Shown here: piece after piece, positions 33,945 to 47,831 of the stretch
How the letters are laid out: the number at the start of each line of letters is the position of its first letter
How positions within the stretch are numbered: the stretch's first letter is position 1
Source: Prochilodus magdalenae
Lineage: Eukaryota > Chordata > Actinopteri > Characiformes > Prochilodontidae
Reading direction: 5' to 3'
Assembly (NCBI GenBank): GCA_024036415.1
Contig: JAMWET010003450.1
Span: 186,001 to 250,000, forward strand
Length of the DNA: 64,000 nucleotides
Notes under the pieces: generated by a model
What the model was told of the DNA's origin: nothing
The model's database searches: none
The model's input: the letters and a program-made list of their open reading frames with translations, nothing else
Position numbers and translations under genes: made by a program

Positions 33945-34575
33945 TTTGTATGGGCCCGGGCGATGCTGCCTGCAGCCAGCAGAGGGCGGCAGCAGCGGTG
34001 CCGTTCTGGTGGAACTACAGCCCGGAACTCCAACCCCCAGAATGCCCCGGGCTGATCAACCTAACACTCCGCACCTGATGTGCCGGCAATATAAGCCCCC
34101 ACCAAACAACCACTTCAGCTACACCTTTGTAGAGGGGTAGCTGGTGCCAGAGAAAAGAAAAATGAAAGAGAGTGAAAAAGGGAGAAAAGCAAAAGAAACA
34201 AAAAGCAATAAATAAATATCTACATAAATAGAGTAGAGAGTGTGGGTCACTCTGCAAAACAGAAACAACGCAGAGACCCACAAAATTCTGTTAAACCCTC
34301 TTCTGTTTATTTCTGTTCTTTAAAAAACTCCTCCTTTCATTTGGGCGCCTCGTCTCTTGCGTCTCCTTTGTTTGTTTTTCCCGCCATTTCTCCCTCTCCC
34401 TCACAAAACCCCTCCTGACTCGCCTCATGTTTACTGGGGTAACACATGGGGTTACCACTCCGGACATCAGGTTCGATCCCCGCCTAAACCTGCTCACTTA
34501 AACACATTCCCCCAAACAGTTAACTCCTCACACACAGCGTTTCACAGGCATCCACATCCAGGAAATCCGTTTGCT
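33945..34575. other. GC-rich insertion unlike its surroundings
   Basis: Begins about gggcccgggcgatgctgcct. It includes a CAG/GGC-rich block, an A-rich middle (34150-34230) and ggttcgatccccgcct at 34470. Homologous flanks in the gene C unit lack it. It is probably a transposable element, but the family was not recognised. Confidence 0.45.
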
Positions 34576-35059
34576 TGTGGGTGATCTGTAGAGTCCATAT
34601 GCCTATGTGTCATGCCTGCACAGGTGCCAGTATTTGCACCTTTATTAAAACAGTAGTTTGAAATATTTAGACATTGTTGGGTGTACAGTGGTGTTGAGGT
34701 TGACTATTTGACGCTTTGTAAGTGGTGTGAGGGTGAGGATACTGCAATGACAAGAGTTTTGTTTGCAGGTGGGGGTGTTTGGGTTAGTGGTGTTATGGTA
34801 TATGGTGTTTCATCTCCACGGTGACAAAAACGTATGCCATTACACCCCTACTGGGGGTATAAGTGTACTATTGGATGTGGGCCACATAGATAAAACTTAA
34901 TGCTATTGATGCTTTACTTGTTGTCAGTATGTGTGATGGAATATGTAAAACACTTAAATATCTCATATACCAAAACTTAAAAATTTTAAATTGAGCAAAA
35001 AGAGATTCATGTAGCTCCTCCTCTATTAGCATGTAACTGTTTGCTCCATGTGTTGTGTT
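34576..35059. other. Intergenic, no gene recognised
   Basis: Shares a short block with about 51235-51480. No coding signal. Confidence 0.4.
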
Positions 35060-36052
<993 letters not shown>

Positions 36053-36780
36053 AGATGTGCATTGTATATGTGTTGCACCTTTTACCCGGGCCACTCCAAC
36101 CTGTTAGGAAGAAGAGATGATTGGTGACGGTGAATAGGCTGCTGGTCTGTAGCACTGCGTTGTGTTTAAGGATTTGTCATTTGATGTGAATATGGAACAG
36201 CTGTCACTTCTTTAGAAATGTCTTTGGAAAATGTGTACATGAACTACATTTCTAGGTTGGAGAATTATTTGTTGTGGATATTATGACTTCTTACTTCCAA
36301 ACGTGTATAAACAAATGTATTTTCTGTTGGATGTTATTGAGGTTATAGGCCGTTTGAGACAGATTGTTATTATGGGAACTGAGACTCTAAAAACAACCCC
36401 ATTTATGATGTACATTATCAGAAAACTAGAAATGATATATTTAGACGTATTTTATGTTGCAGTGTTTAATGTGTAGGTTGACTGTACATTTCCTTTGTGT
36501 GTTTTTTACCATATATTGAAAGATGTTGTTTTTTGCAGTAATGGTTTGAAATATCATTGTCTGTCTCCACATTTGGAAACGTCTTGTAGTTAAGACTAAA
36601 TAGATAATGTGATTAATGATTAACCTGCACGTACAGGCAGTGTGATGCAGAAAAGGATGGGAACCTGAGTGCTATTCTGAAGAACTTTTATTAATCTCTG
36701 TAACCCATCATATACAATTTTCTCATTTCATTAATATATAAATAAAAAAATATGTAGCTTGATAAAAATGGCTTGCCTTA
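36053..36780. other. Intergenic, no gene recognised
   Basis: AT-rich, no ORF or repeat structure of note. Confidence 0.4.
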
Positions 36781-36784
36781 AAGC

Positions 36785-36970
36785 CTTGTAAAAACCAGCA
36801 CGACATCAGTGTCACTGCAGTGCTGAGAATGATCCACCACCCATATATTACCTGCTCTGTGGGGGTTCTAACCATTGAAGGACAGGGTAATACAGTATAC
36901 AGAGAAACAGATGGACTACAGTCTGGAACTGTAGAACTACAGAGTGTCCTATATGGTCAGTGGAGCTGTG
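36785..36970. repeat. Interspersed repeat fragment, probably non-autonomous DNA transposon
   Basis: The text cagtgtcactgcagtgctga, gatccaccaccc and cagatggactacagtctgga is like a repeat common in otophysan fish genomes. Identification is from memory and tentative. Confidence 0.4.
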
Positions 36971-37564
36971 ATTGTAAGAGTTGTGAGAACTTAGCAGTTT
37001 CTTCCTTGGAAGGTTTATGGGAATATGTCATATTTATGCAAAAAAATTAGACTTTTTTTGTTTTGTTTTTTTAACTGAGACATTTAAACTACTTAACTAA
37101 AATGACTTACTGACTCATCGAAACTTCCTTTCATGAAGGCCACTTTTCTCACACGTTTCCGTTTCCATTTCATTGTTGAACACTATGGTGATGTAGTAAA
37201 ATGTGATAAACAAAATGTGGATAATATTATACACATACTTTACAGCAGCCAGTTAAACCCCACACACCTACAGAACATCCACTTTTAAACCTAACCCAGA
37301 TCCAATAGTGGTATAGATAGCACCTGTACTATACTCTCAAGAATACTACAGGATCTATACTGTAATACTGGATATATTCAGTCCTGGGACAGCGAGCTAG
37401 AAAGCAGTTTGGAGTTCTGGAGTGAGTTTTAATACTTCAGTCTTATTGTGACGAAGAGGTCACATGACGTCTTCTCTAAGTATTATAGAGTCATAATATT
37501 CTTAGCATGTGTCACAACAACAGTTTGATCACTGGTATTCCATCATGGTGTTCTAGAAATGGCA

Positions 37565-37865
37565 TCAGAATGGGTATATGTAATATAGAATATGGGTATA
37601 TGTAATATAGAATATGGGTATGTGTTATATAGAATAGGGGTGTATGTAATATAGAATATGGGTATATGTAATATAGAATATGGGTATGTGTGATATAGAA
37701 CATGGGTATGTGTGATATAGAATATGCGTATGTGTTATATAGAATAGGGGTATATTTAATAGAATATGGGTATGTGTAATATAGAATATGGGTATATGTA
37801 ATATAGAATATGGGTATATGTAATATAGAATATGGGTGTATGTGTAATATAGATTAAGGGTATAT
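37565..37865. repeat. AT-rich minisatellite, about 22-24 bp unit
   Basis: Repeated gggtatatgtaatatagaat with small changes, 13 or so copies. It lies only in the 3' flank of gene C. Confidence 0.82.
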
Positions 37866-38089
37866 GAACATTAGAGCTCTTAAATGCGATGAAATCTGAC
37901 TTTAAAATGAGCTGGTTTTGTCTCTAACTGCACTAACCAAGCACATTGCCATTTTCTAAATGAGGTCATATGTTCACCCACTGTCGTGACTGCATCCAGG
38001 ATGTTTGGTATAGGTCACTCAGGGAGTCCATGGGTTTAGGTGAAGGATAAAGCTGTATAAAGAACTTCACTGACTTTTAAAAATTGTGA

Positions 38090-38528
38090 CACAAGAATTT
38101 GGAAACAAACAATATGACATGTTAATGGTCACTAGGTGGTGCTATTGTATTACACAAAATACAAACAACCAAACCAGAATACAGAATAATTAAAATACAA
38201 ATACACTAAATGTTCCCAGTTGCATGGTCAGATTATTCAGCCAATGCTACTTTATGAATATTAATACCTGGTTGTAGAGTCAGAAGGTAAAAGTAGAATT
38301 AAAGTAAGAGCTCAGTAAATCTCCATGAAAGAACTGCAGGTTAAGCTCAACCAGATTCTCTTTAGATAATCTGATTATATAATATGTACTTATAAGAATA
38401 AACTATATGGTTCTATCAATTTTAGTTTCTTTCTAGATTTCTGAAGTTGTTCTAAAGTCCTTCTCTTTCTCTAACAGCTTGTATATGTGTTTTTCAGGCC
38501 TCACAGGTGAATCATTCATAACAGTAGC
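38090..38528. other. Conserved 3' flank of the SPRY exon, gene C unit
   Basis: Matches 15660-16090 and 54300-54765, ending cctcacaggtgaatcattca then taacagtagc. In other units the SPRY 3' UTR follows; here the match stops at a Tc1 junction. Confidence 0.7.
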
Positions 38529-39143
38529 ATGGTGCGGTACCTGGACCCTACAGAGGTTCTATCTCCCAGCACAGTCTTAATAGTACGGTGGAGATTCCAG
38601 GAGACAGGCAGTTACTCTAGGAGAGCTGGACAAGGCTGTAGAAGGTCCCTAACCCCTCAGAGGGCCGGTATCTGCTCCTTTGTGCTAGGAGGAACAAGAT
38701 GAGCACTGTCAGAGCCCTACAGCTGTGAATGTGTCTGACCAAACAATCAGAAACAGGCCTCATGAGGGCGGCCTGAGGGCCCTGTGCTCACTGGTCAGCA
38801 CCGTAGAGCTTGATTGGCATTTGCCACAGAACACCAGAATTGGCAGATCCGCCACAGGCGCCTTGTGCTTTTCACAGATGAGAGCAGTTTTTACCTGGGC
38901 ACATGTGACAGACAGGCTCTGGAGACGCCGTGGAATGTTGTGCCACCTGCATATGCCACCTGCAACATCATTCAGCATGACTGGTTTGGTGGTTGGTCAG
39001 TGATGGTCTGGAGAGGCATATCCCTGGAAGGACGCACAGACCTCTACAGGCTAGACAACGGCACCCTGACTGCTATTAGGTATCGGGATGAAATCCTTGG
39101 ACCCGTTGTCAGACCCTACGCTGGTGCACTGGTCCTGCACAAC
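38529..39143 (+). pseudogene. Tc1 transposase remnant replacing the gene C SPRY exon (family 5)
   Basis: Starts at the transposase ATG (atggtgcggtacctggaccc), without a left terminal repeat. It has large deletions relative to the 44.5-kb copy, and keeps [32 protein letters not shown] and RLDNGTLTAIRYRDEILGP. It stops before the second catalytic Asp. No right repeat was seen. Confidence 0.8.
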
Positions 39144-40444
39144 TTTGTAATTACATGTTGTGTCAGAAAATGGACTACTGCTCTGCTCTTTTGACTTATT
39201 TGTTCAGAATTTACAGCTTATAAAACCAAGGGTCAAAGGTCAATCTCAATGAAGCTTGGTACACATGTCTATCTCAGGCCCCTGATCAATGATCTAAACA
39301 CTTGGAGGCGTTTTGAATAATCCTAAGGCCTTTCATCTCACTTCTGTGTGCCACAATTGTCCCTAATGCCATAAGGGCCTGTACACATAAGCCTCAGCCT
39401 CTATAATGTTAATAGACCACTGCTCATTATTTATGAATGAAGACCTGAAGATAAACTCCCACTTCCTATAAGTTTTACCTCTCTGTCTGTAAACAAGGTC
39501 CAAACTGCTTTAGGCCTTGTGAGCCCTTGCTGGTCCAAAAGGCCTCAGTGGACTTATGTGCTAGGACCCTCAATTGTGATTATTATAATATTATATAATA
39601 ATAATAATAATAATAATAATGTTTTTATTTGTTTGGTTGTTTTTGTTTTTTTTGCCAAGTGTCAGTTTTTTGTTCTATGTAATATTTATTATTGTCTGGT
39701 AGTATGTTTACGCTTTGTTGTAACAAATTTCATGATTTATTCTTGATGATGGTACTCTTTTACCCAAAATGTGTTCACAGTTTAATTACATTTATTCCTT
39801 TCTGATGCTTAAAAGTATCAGATATAGATTATAAGCACTGATATTTTATCTAACATAAAACCTCATAAAAATAAAAACTAATATACATATAATTTGATTT
39901 TTTCAATTAAATACATTATATGCTATATTTTTAGACTATAATTAGTAATTACTATTTGATTTGTAATTAATGTAAATAGCTTTATATTGTAAAACAGTTA
40001 AACCAGAGCTAAACAGCATGTAGATAAACCTGAGGTGTTTATATGACCTGTGCTGTTCTGAAGTTACAGCATGCCTACATATAAAGATGTTCTCCAGATG
40101 TAAACATTTACCATAAGAGGAGCTGAAGTTCATCACAGGAGAGGCTGGTCTCTGATTGTAGTATGAGAGATGTTCTGACTTTTAGACTAAACTGAGGTTT
40201 GCAGTTTTCCAGCTTTGATCCTTTGAGATCCATTCCTTGTTTTATTTCTTTAACCTCCTCACAGTGTGGGGTCAGTAGAGGGTCCTATCCTATATCTATT
40301 GTGTTGTACTGGAATAGTGGCAGGATTCACTTTACTAGTTTGTTGTAGTCCTAAAACCTTTAACGTGCAAATAGTAGAGAGTGAGGTGAGAAAGGAGCTG
40401 GAAAGGCAATGAAAGGGTTAAGAGTCTTATCTGGATCTACTTAC
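39144..40444. other. Gene C 3' region, no SPRY exon
   Basis: 39144-39590 matches nothing else in the window. An (ATA)n lies at about 39590-39622. From about 39625 similarity to the gene B intron (17375 onward) resumes. No SPRY motif ([14 protein letters not shown]) is encoded on either strand. Confidence 0.65.
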
Positions 40445-43400
40445 CAACAAGGCCAGATTCTTGTTCTTTCAAATGACCTTAAGAAAAAGAAATACATGAT
40501 GTACATCCTGAGAAGAGTCTCCTCATTTCTATAATCTCTTATTAATAACTATAGCAGTAGGCATGTTCAGTCTTATGGTGTGGAGTGTCTGTATGTCTGT
40601 GGAGATGTATCTTCAGCAGATGTGATCGAGGGGTGAGGGTTGGTTGGTTTATTTATTTTTTACCTTTGTATATGGGCATTGTTTTTCTGTCTGTATAAAA
40701 GAAGAAAGAGGAGAAACTTTTTTAAAATATTTTTGAAACAATAAATTAGATTGAAAGCAAAAGTTTTGGTAATCTTCTGTAAAGTTGCCAGATTAAAAAC
40801 ACTTGTGTTTTATTGGACAGCAGTAATATAAAATGTGCCATGATTTCTGCACAAGCTACAGCTCTCTGTATATTGACCACTTTTACATTACTTTATCTGT
40901 ATAGTAGAGATGCTAATAAAGCCGCTTTGTAGAGTAAAAGAATGAAGCTAGTTAACTGCTCTGTCAGATATTATGAATATAGATTTCAGAATTTTACCTG
41001 GTGTTTCTTTATCTGGACTTCTTGCTCGGTTAGTCGTTTCTGGAGCTGCAAAAAGAATAAGATTAACGTTTAACTTTATCCTGATAGAACTTGTTCTATA
41101 GATACAGAGTCCTCCACAAATACTGGCACACAAAGCACTTGAGCATAACACTGTAAAAATCTTCACTGATAATCTTTTTGATCTATCATTCTAAATATCA
41201 ACACAAATCTGAATTAATTTTATTAGAAGTGCAGTGATTGAAAAAATAATCTTATTGTGAAATTAATTTTCTTTTAAGTGCCACTATTGTGTACTCCTTT
41301 TGCCATGGTAACAGCTAAGAGTGGCTTATTATACGTAATACTTAAGCCTGGAAAAACAAGGCAAGTAGTCTGAGACCCCCATACAGGACCTCTCCAGATC
41401 CTTCATATTCTGGTCTCTAGGCTTGTGGCCTCTAATCTTCATCTGATCATACAGGGTTTCTATAGGGTTTAGGTCTGAGGACTGGGATGACCATGACAAA
41501 AATTTGATTCTGTGGTGAGTGAACTATTTTCTAGTTGATTTTTGAGTTGTGTTTTGAATCATTGTCATACTAGAGATCCAACCGTGGCCCACTTTAAGTT
41601 TCCTGGCTGAGAGGCAGGTTTTTATTTCTAGTGGTACTTTCATAGTAATACCGTGTGCTTCTTCTTTTTTTACTAAGGTGATAGCTCAGACTCTGTCCAC
41701 ATACTTATAGAACGTGGTCCACCAAAGGTTTTGGAAGCATCTGGTAAACTGTAGAGAGCTTGAGTCAGACTTCATCTGGCAACCATCCCAAACAGCTTGT
41801 GGGTGGTGTCTGATTGTAGTCTGGGAGATGTTCTGACCACTAAACTGCCCTGCCATATATCTGTTGTGTTGTACTGGAAGAGTGGGAGGTTTCAGTCTAT
41901 CAGTTTGTTTTAGTCCTGAACCTTTTCAGGTAAAAATAACGTCAGTTCAGATTCTAATAAAAGTAATCGCACCCTCCATCAAAGTGACTAGAAACATCAG
42001 AAAACAGTGAGATTAGAAAGGAGGTGTGAAGGCAGGGAGATGGAGTGTTATCCAGGTCTACTCACCAGCAAGGTGACCTTCTTCTTCTTCTTCTTTTAAA
42101 GGACCTTAAGAGGAGAAAGAACGTCATGTACATCCTGAGAATATTATCCTTATTTCTATATATGGATCTCTTAGTGCTCAGAAAACACAGTAGGCATGTT
42201 CAGTCTTATGGTGTGGAGAGTCTGAAAATTTAATGCTGAAGATGCAGCTTCCTCACAACAGCAGACTGAGTCTTACCTGTCGATGGAGACTCCATCTGGG
42301 AACGTTTTGGGAAAATACGGCCTGTAATCCAGAAAATTCCAAACATTAGAATGTATCATGACAGCGTGTGGCTTCTAATAAGGACTTGATGGTAACTAGT
42401 GGTCAATATAACACAGCAGTAACTGAAGAAGCTGTACTATGATATTTAGTTTCACTGAGGTTGGATAAGTTGGGCCAGACAAAAAAAACAACTAATCACC
42501 CAGTTTAAATAAAGTACTATCATAAACTCTGAATTCAGTTATTAACTGCACTAAATCCAGATAAACAGGAATAATTATGATCTCTTTGAAAGATGCACTT
42601 GGGATTCTTTATGAAGTAAGATTTCCATGACACAAAATATTACAGTAACAATAAACATTATAATATTTCCCAGCCCAACTGAACACTGAACACTTCCTAC
42701 CTCTGATCCTGATGATGAAGACTGCCATTACAACCAACATCAACAGACTGATAACGAATAAGATGTTGACGGCTGTGCATCCTGTACAGGTACCTGTTTT
42801 AAGATAATTAATGTTTTGTATTAATTTATCTAAGAATTAAAAAACACTTTAGATGACCACTGAATAAAATTTGCTATAGGACTCACCTGGTACAGTAGCA
42901 GGTTTAAGTGGCAGCACTCTTCCCTCCTTCATCTCCTGTTCAGATAAACCCACAGAACAGGAGATCCACTCTGACCCAGAGGGAGAGACAAGCAACCAAG
43001 AGCTCACACTCACCAACCTATCAGAGCCTGTATGAGAGGGAGAGACAAAGAGAGAGAGAGAGAGGGGGAGGGAGTTAACCTTATAGCTATAAACACAAAT
43101 ATGAGTCCCTATAAATGGTTAATACAGTTTTGATGTGTTTATAGTGTTTACACACCTGTTCTATACTGATCAACACTGTTCCTGAGTTCCCTTCCTCCTT
43201 TGTCTCTCCAGGTGAGGGTTGTGTTTGGTGACCATCCACCTGATGCACAGGTAACATTCACCTGTTCTCCAGCTTCAGTAAAGGAGAGGAGAGGAAGAGA
43301 CCCGACCACTAGAGGATTGATTAGAGCATGAATTGGGTTTATTCATTATTGTATCTGGATTAAAACATAAACAAATATTTAGCATATTATTTATTTTTAA

Positions 43401-46120
43401 ATGATGAATTTAACAACATCTTGAAATTGAGTGACACCAGGAAGCACTCACATGTTTGTTTAAACTGGTGACACAACAAAGTTAACCAGAATGTCCTGAT
43501 GAGGGTTTATGTTTATAAGTGTTGAGTCCTGTCTTTACCTGGAAGGTTGAGGAACACACTCGCCTCTTCATACCATTTATAACTGTTAACATAGCACACA
43601 TACTCTCCTCTGTCTGCTAGTGTGAGGTTCTCCAGCTTCAGAGAGACATTCCCTTTCCCCAGTTCTCCAATCAGAGACACTCTGTTCCTATACCGAGGAT
43701 CTCCAGTGTTCTCCTGGACCTCTAGATCTTTGTACACCAGGATAGGGTTTTCTTTGTCTTTAGGACCATACCAGCTGACCTCATAGCTCCTACAATCCAA
43801 TGGAGGAGAAACTGTGCAAGGCAGGACCACTGAAGATCCCAACTGTCTTGATATAACACCATCAGGAACCACTAAAGAGAATGTATCTGAAAGAAATAAA
43901 GATAAATACATAAATCACACATTTTAAAACTTATGTGGACCAAGGTGAACACTCAGGCATACATAGGAAGCGTTAGCCGGATGTTACTCTTGTGTAAACC
44001 AGTCTGTCACCGTATTGATATGTCAGTGGAGAAGGGTGGGGAAAGCCCCTTGTTGACAGATCATGTCATCAAATTATGCTTTCTGTTGCTACACTGAACC
44101 AAAAACACTAAAATCGATTTTTCTCTGTTGCTTCAAATCTGTTTTTCTATAGCATATATGGCTAATAACTGCCTGGTGGTGTGGCAAAAATGGGCGCCGA
44201 GTGAACAGACTTTCCTATGAAGATTTCAGATAGACTTCAGAAAACACAGGAGATTGTTTGTTATACACTGCTCAAAAAAATAAAAGGAACACTTTTTATT
44301 CAGTAGTAGGGAGGGCCGTTAATCAGTTTCAGCTGCTTTGGTGTTAATTAAATTAACAACAGGTGCAGTAGAGGAGCAACAATGAGACACCCCCCAAAAC
44401 AGGAATGGTTTAAAAGGACGAGGTCATTGATATTTTGTCCCCCCTCATCTTTAACCACTGATTCTTCACTAGTTCTGCAGTTGACTTGGGTCAGCATCAC
44501 TACTAGTACCATGGTGCGGTACCTGGACCCTACAGAGGTTGCACAGGTAGTCCAACTACTGAAGGATGGCACATCAATATGTGCCATTGCCACAAGGTTT
44601 GCTGTGTCTCCCAGCACAGTCTTAAGAGTAAAGGAGATTCCAGGAGACAGACAGTTACTTTAGGAGAGCTGGACAAGGCTGTAGAAGGTCCTTAACCCCT
44701 CAGCAGGACCGGTTTCTGCTCCTTTGTGCAAGGTGGAACAAGATGAGCACTGCCAGAGCCCTAATGCTGTGAATGTGTCTGACCAAACAATCAGAAACAG
44801 GCCTCATGAGGGCAGCCTGAGGGCCCGACGTCCTGCAGTGGGCCCTGTGCTCACTGGCCAGCACCGTAGAGCTCGATTGGCATTTGCCACAGAACACCAG
44901 AATTGACAGATCCGCCACAGGCGCCTTGTACTTTTCACAGATGAGAGCAGGTTTTACCTGAGCACATGTGACAGACGTGACAGGCTCTGGAGACGCTGTG
45001 GAGAATGTATGCCGCCTGCAACATCATTCAGCATGACTGGTTTGGTGGTTGGTCAGTGATGGTCTGGGGAGGCATATCCCTGGAAGGACACACAGACCTC
45101 TACAGGCTAGACAACAGCACCCTGACTGCTATTAGGCATCGGGATGAAATCCTTGGCCCCTTTGTCAGACCCTACGCTGGTGCAGTGGGTCCTGAGTTCC
45201 TCCTGGTGCACAACAATGCCTGGCCTCATGTGGCGAGAGTACGCAGGCAGTTCTTGGAGAATGAAGGAATTGATACCATTGACTGGCCCACCGGCTCGAA
45301 TGACCTAAATCCAATAGAACACCTCTGGGACATTGTTTCGGTCCATCCAACGCCACCAGGTTGCACTTTAGACTGTCCAGGAGCTCAGTGATGCCCTGGT
45401 CCAGGCCTGGGAGGAGATCCCCCAGGACACCATCCGTCGTCTCATTAGGAGCATGTGGAGGCCATACAAACTACTGAGTAACATTTTGAGTTGCTGCAGT
45501 GGAGTTTGGGTTAAATGGATGAGCTTGCTGCATCATTTCTTTGCTTTGATTTTCAGGGTGTCTTTGAATTCAACCCTCTGTAGGGTGATCATTTTCATTT
45601 CCATCAAACGATGTGGCATCCTTTCGTTTCTAACACATCACCCAGTCTATATGAGGAAAGTTATTCTGCAGGATTTTTTTCCCCATTGAGATCTGATGTG
45701 TTCTCAAAGTGTTCCCTTTATTTTTTTTGAACAGTGTATATGAGCTGAATACATCAAGCCTTCAGTTAACAAGAACTAAACCGAGAACTGCAGTCAGTTA
45801 GTCTGGGAAAACTTTTCCTTTTGATTGTTTGAATGCTAAAACCTTGCAGAACAGACTTCACTCTTCCACTCGACATAGACAGGAGAAACATTGTCCAACT
45901 AGTTTGTGTTTAATGTGAGACCTAATGTTCTTTATAGGGTTTCAGGCTGAGCCTTTACTAAAAACCATTAGCATTTTGGACTCAGGAGTGTAGATACAAA
46001 CCACAATAATGACCAGGTGTAAAAGGGGTCCTAGGGTTCAGGATGACCTGGTCCTCACACTAATGAATTACCTGCATCTGCACAGCTGAGAAGATCAGCC
46101 ACCAGCAACAGAAGAATCAT
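40445..46120 (-). CDS. Gene C: butyrophilin-like receptor lacking SPRY
   Basis: Exons: signal peptide 46072-46120 ([16 protein letters not shown]), IgV 43539-43886, Ig domain 2 halves 43156-43272 and 42887-43027, transmembrane 42701-42793 ([20 protein letters not shown]), tail 42277-42321 ([15 protein letters not shown]), 42066-42104 ([14 protein letters not shown]), 40998-41045 ([17 protein letters not shown]), 40664-40690 (RKTMPIYKG) and 40445-40477 ([12 protein letters not shown]). All are phase 1 and open. The SPRY exon expected near 38.5-39.6 kb is missing. Reading past the last exon gives Gly-Lys then a stop, so a tail without SPRY is plausible. A Tc1 element (44266-45736) sits in the first coding intron. 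The 3' end of the transcript is uncertain. Confidence 0.72.
41440..41650 (-). mobile_element. Old Tc1 fragment in a gene C intron
   Basis: Orthologous to 21400-21640. The plus strand reads gtctgaggactgggatgacc and aatcattgtcatactagaga. Confidence 0.45.
43539..43886 (-). CDS. Gene C IgV exon
   Basis: 348 nt. [15 protein letters not shown] start, [26 protein letters not shown], ending FLNLPG. The extra cysteine is in LDCRSYE. Confidence 0.88.
44266..45736 (+). mobile_element. Tc1/mariner element with TA duplication (family 5)
   Basis: 1.47 kb. Ends are cactgctcaaaaaaataaaa on the left and the inverted counterpart ...ttttttttgaacagtg on the right; TA at 44264-44265 and 45737-45738. The plus-strand transposase begins [20 protein letters not shown] at 44511 and continues in broken frames ([34 protein letters not shown]). 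The second catalytic Asp position reads VHNNAWPH, that is Asn in place of Asp. Frameshifts near 44660 and elsewhere make it dead. Absent from genes A, B and D, so it is a late arrival. Confidence 0.88.
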
Positions 46121-46122
46121 AA
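46072..46122 (-). CDS. Gene C signal-peptide exon
   Basis: ATG at 46120-46118 on the minus strand, [16 protein letters not shown], phase-1 donor. Confidence 0.8.
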
Positions 46123-46329
46123 CTGTAAATAGAAAACAGTAGTTAGTGTTCATCACAGATTAAGCTCAATGGACATTGGGATGTCTAACTATTAGATGAC
46201 CATGTACAGAGATGGGAGGTCTATTTACTCAGTTCCATGCACATTAGGATGGGGTATATTTTCAGGCACATTTGGATCATAAATGTGTAGTTGCTAATTA
46301 TGGGATTATGTTTGTTTTCATGTATATCA

Positions 46330-47240
46330 CATTATGGGAGGTTTATAATAACCAGTTTTCATGAACGTTGTTGGAGATTCTCGCTAGAGGATCAGCAGCT
46401 CTCTGTAGATTGCGGAAACAAAAAGGGGTGGAATCTGCTCCTATGTTAATGAAGGTTGGCGTATGGATGTCAGAGTATTAAATTAATACTACAGCCCGTG
46501 GTGTTTACATCCCACCACAGGCCAACGTGACCGACGCACTGCATAAACTGTCTGACCAAATGACTAACCATGAACAGAAACACCCAGACTCACTTTTCAT
46601 AATCCTGGGGGACTTTAACAGAGCACAACTAAACCACGAGATCCTGAAATACAAGCAGCACACTGACTGTCCCAACAGGGATAATAACATACTGGACCAC
46701 TGCTACACTACTGTCAAGAATGCATATCGCTCTGTGCAGCTGTTGGACACTTTGATCATTGCCTGGTTCAACTTATTCCAAGCTACAGGTAGAAACTAAA
46801 AGAGATCAGAGCAGCTAAAACGCCTATACTGAAATCCTGGAAAACAGGTTATCAGTCAACGATCCTGCGGCAGTGTGGCATGCTATTCATCATTTCACAC
46901 ATTTCAGAAAACCACTCCTGCCTGTTGAAGCAAACCCAGTCCTTGCTGATGACCTGAATGACTTCTATTGTAGGTTTAAGACAGAGAGATTCACACCCCT
47001 TGTTCAGAACTCTCGCCTCTGGTAACCTCTGCACCCCTCCTACTTCAAATGCTACACCATCATCCTAGTTACCATGAAAACCACTGTTACAGAACTGAAT
47101 GACTACAGGCCAGGTGCTCAACAGTTTGCCTACTGAGTAAACGGTTCAGTAGAGGATGCAGTCAACACGGGACTACACTACATCCTCCACCATCTTGACT
47201 ACCCTGGCACATACGCTAGGATCGTGTTAGGAACAGCTAT
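46330..47240 (+). mobile_element. LINE (L2/CR1-like) fragment, copy 3
   Basis: Plus strand: GVYIPPQANVTDALHKLSDQ, KHPDSLFIILGDFNRAQLNH and NNILDHCYTTVKNA from the endonuclease, then LNDYRP- and AVNTGLHYILHHLDYPGTYA-like reverse-transcriptase remains to 47230. Broken in several frames. Confidence 0.8.
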
Positions 47241-47340
47241 AAAATGTGTATATTGTACGATGTCTGAATGTATTGTGTATATGTGGAGTGGTTGTGTAGA
47301 TGGTGTGTAACGTGTAGATTGTATGGTGTCTGTAGGTATC
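47241..47340. repeat. 73-bp minisatellite, about 1 unit
   Basis: Single gtgtatatgtggagtggttg motif directly after the LINE end. It shows the near-unexpanded state of the array. Confidence 0.65.
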
Positions 47341-47831
47341 ATTTTATAGTTCAGTAATTGTTTAGTAGTAATTATGTAATAGTATGTTTTTTAAATGTTT
47401 TATTTACTTTTTATTTTACATTGTGTTAGCATTAAGCTAATGGTGCCACATATTAGTTTTGCCCCACTGAGATTAATACAATTTGAGGCAGGTATAGCAA
47501 TAATATGAATGTTTGATCCCTGATTAAGATTCAAGTACCATTCCTTGATTTTTATATTTTTGAATGGATTTATGAATAAATACATGAATTTAGTCAAAAA
47601 AAAAATTCAGTGTAAAACCTAATCAAAAAACTATAACAAAACAATGTTATGTGAGAGAGCTTTTAAAGCTAGACGTCTGGTTCCATTCACCAGCACTGTA
47701 AACGATTCTGACCATGTAATTCATAACACTGTTAAATTATGAAAATGAGAAACACTGAGTGAGAGATGATGAAGTGTGGAGAGTCCAGTCTTCTATATCA
47801 GATACAGAGTTACAGTAAAAGCTCAGTCTAC

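Noticed and set aside
34466..34485. B-box-like ggttcgatcc, possible tRNA or SINE promoter
   Set aside because: No matching A box or cloverleaf could be built upstream.
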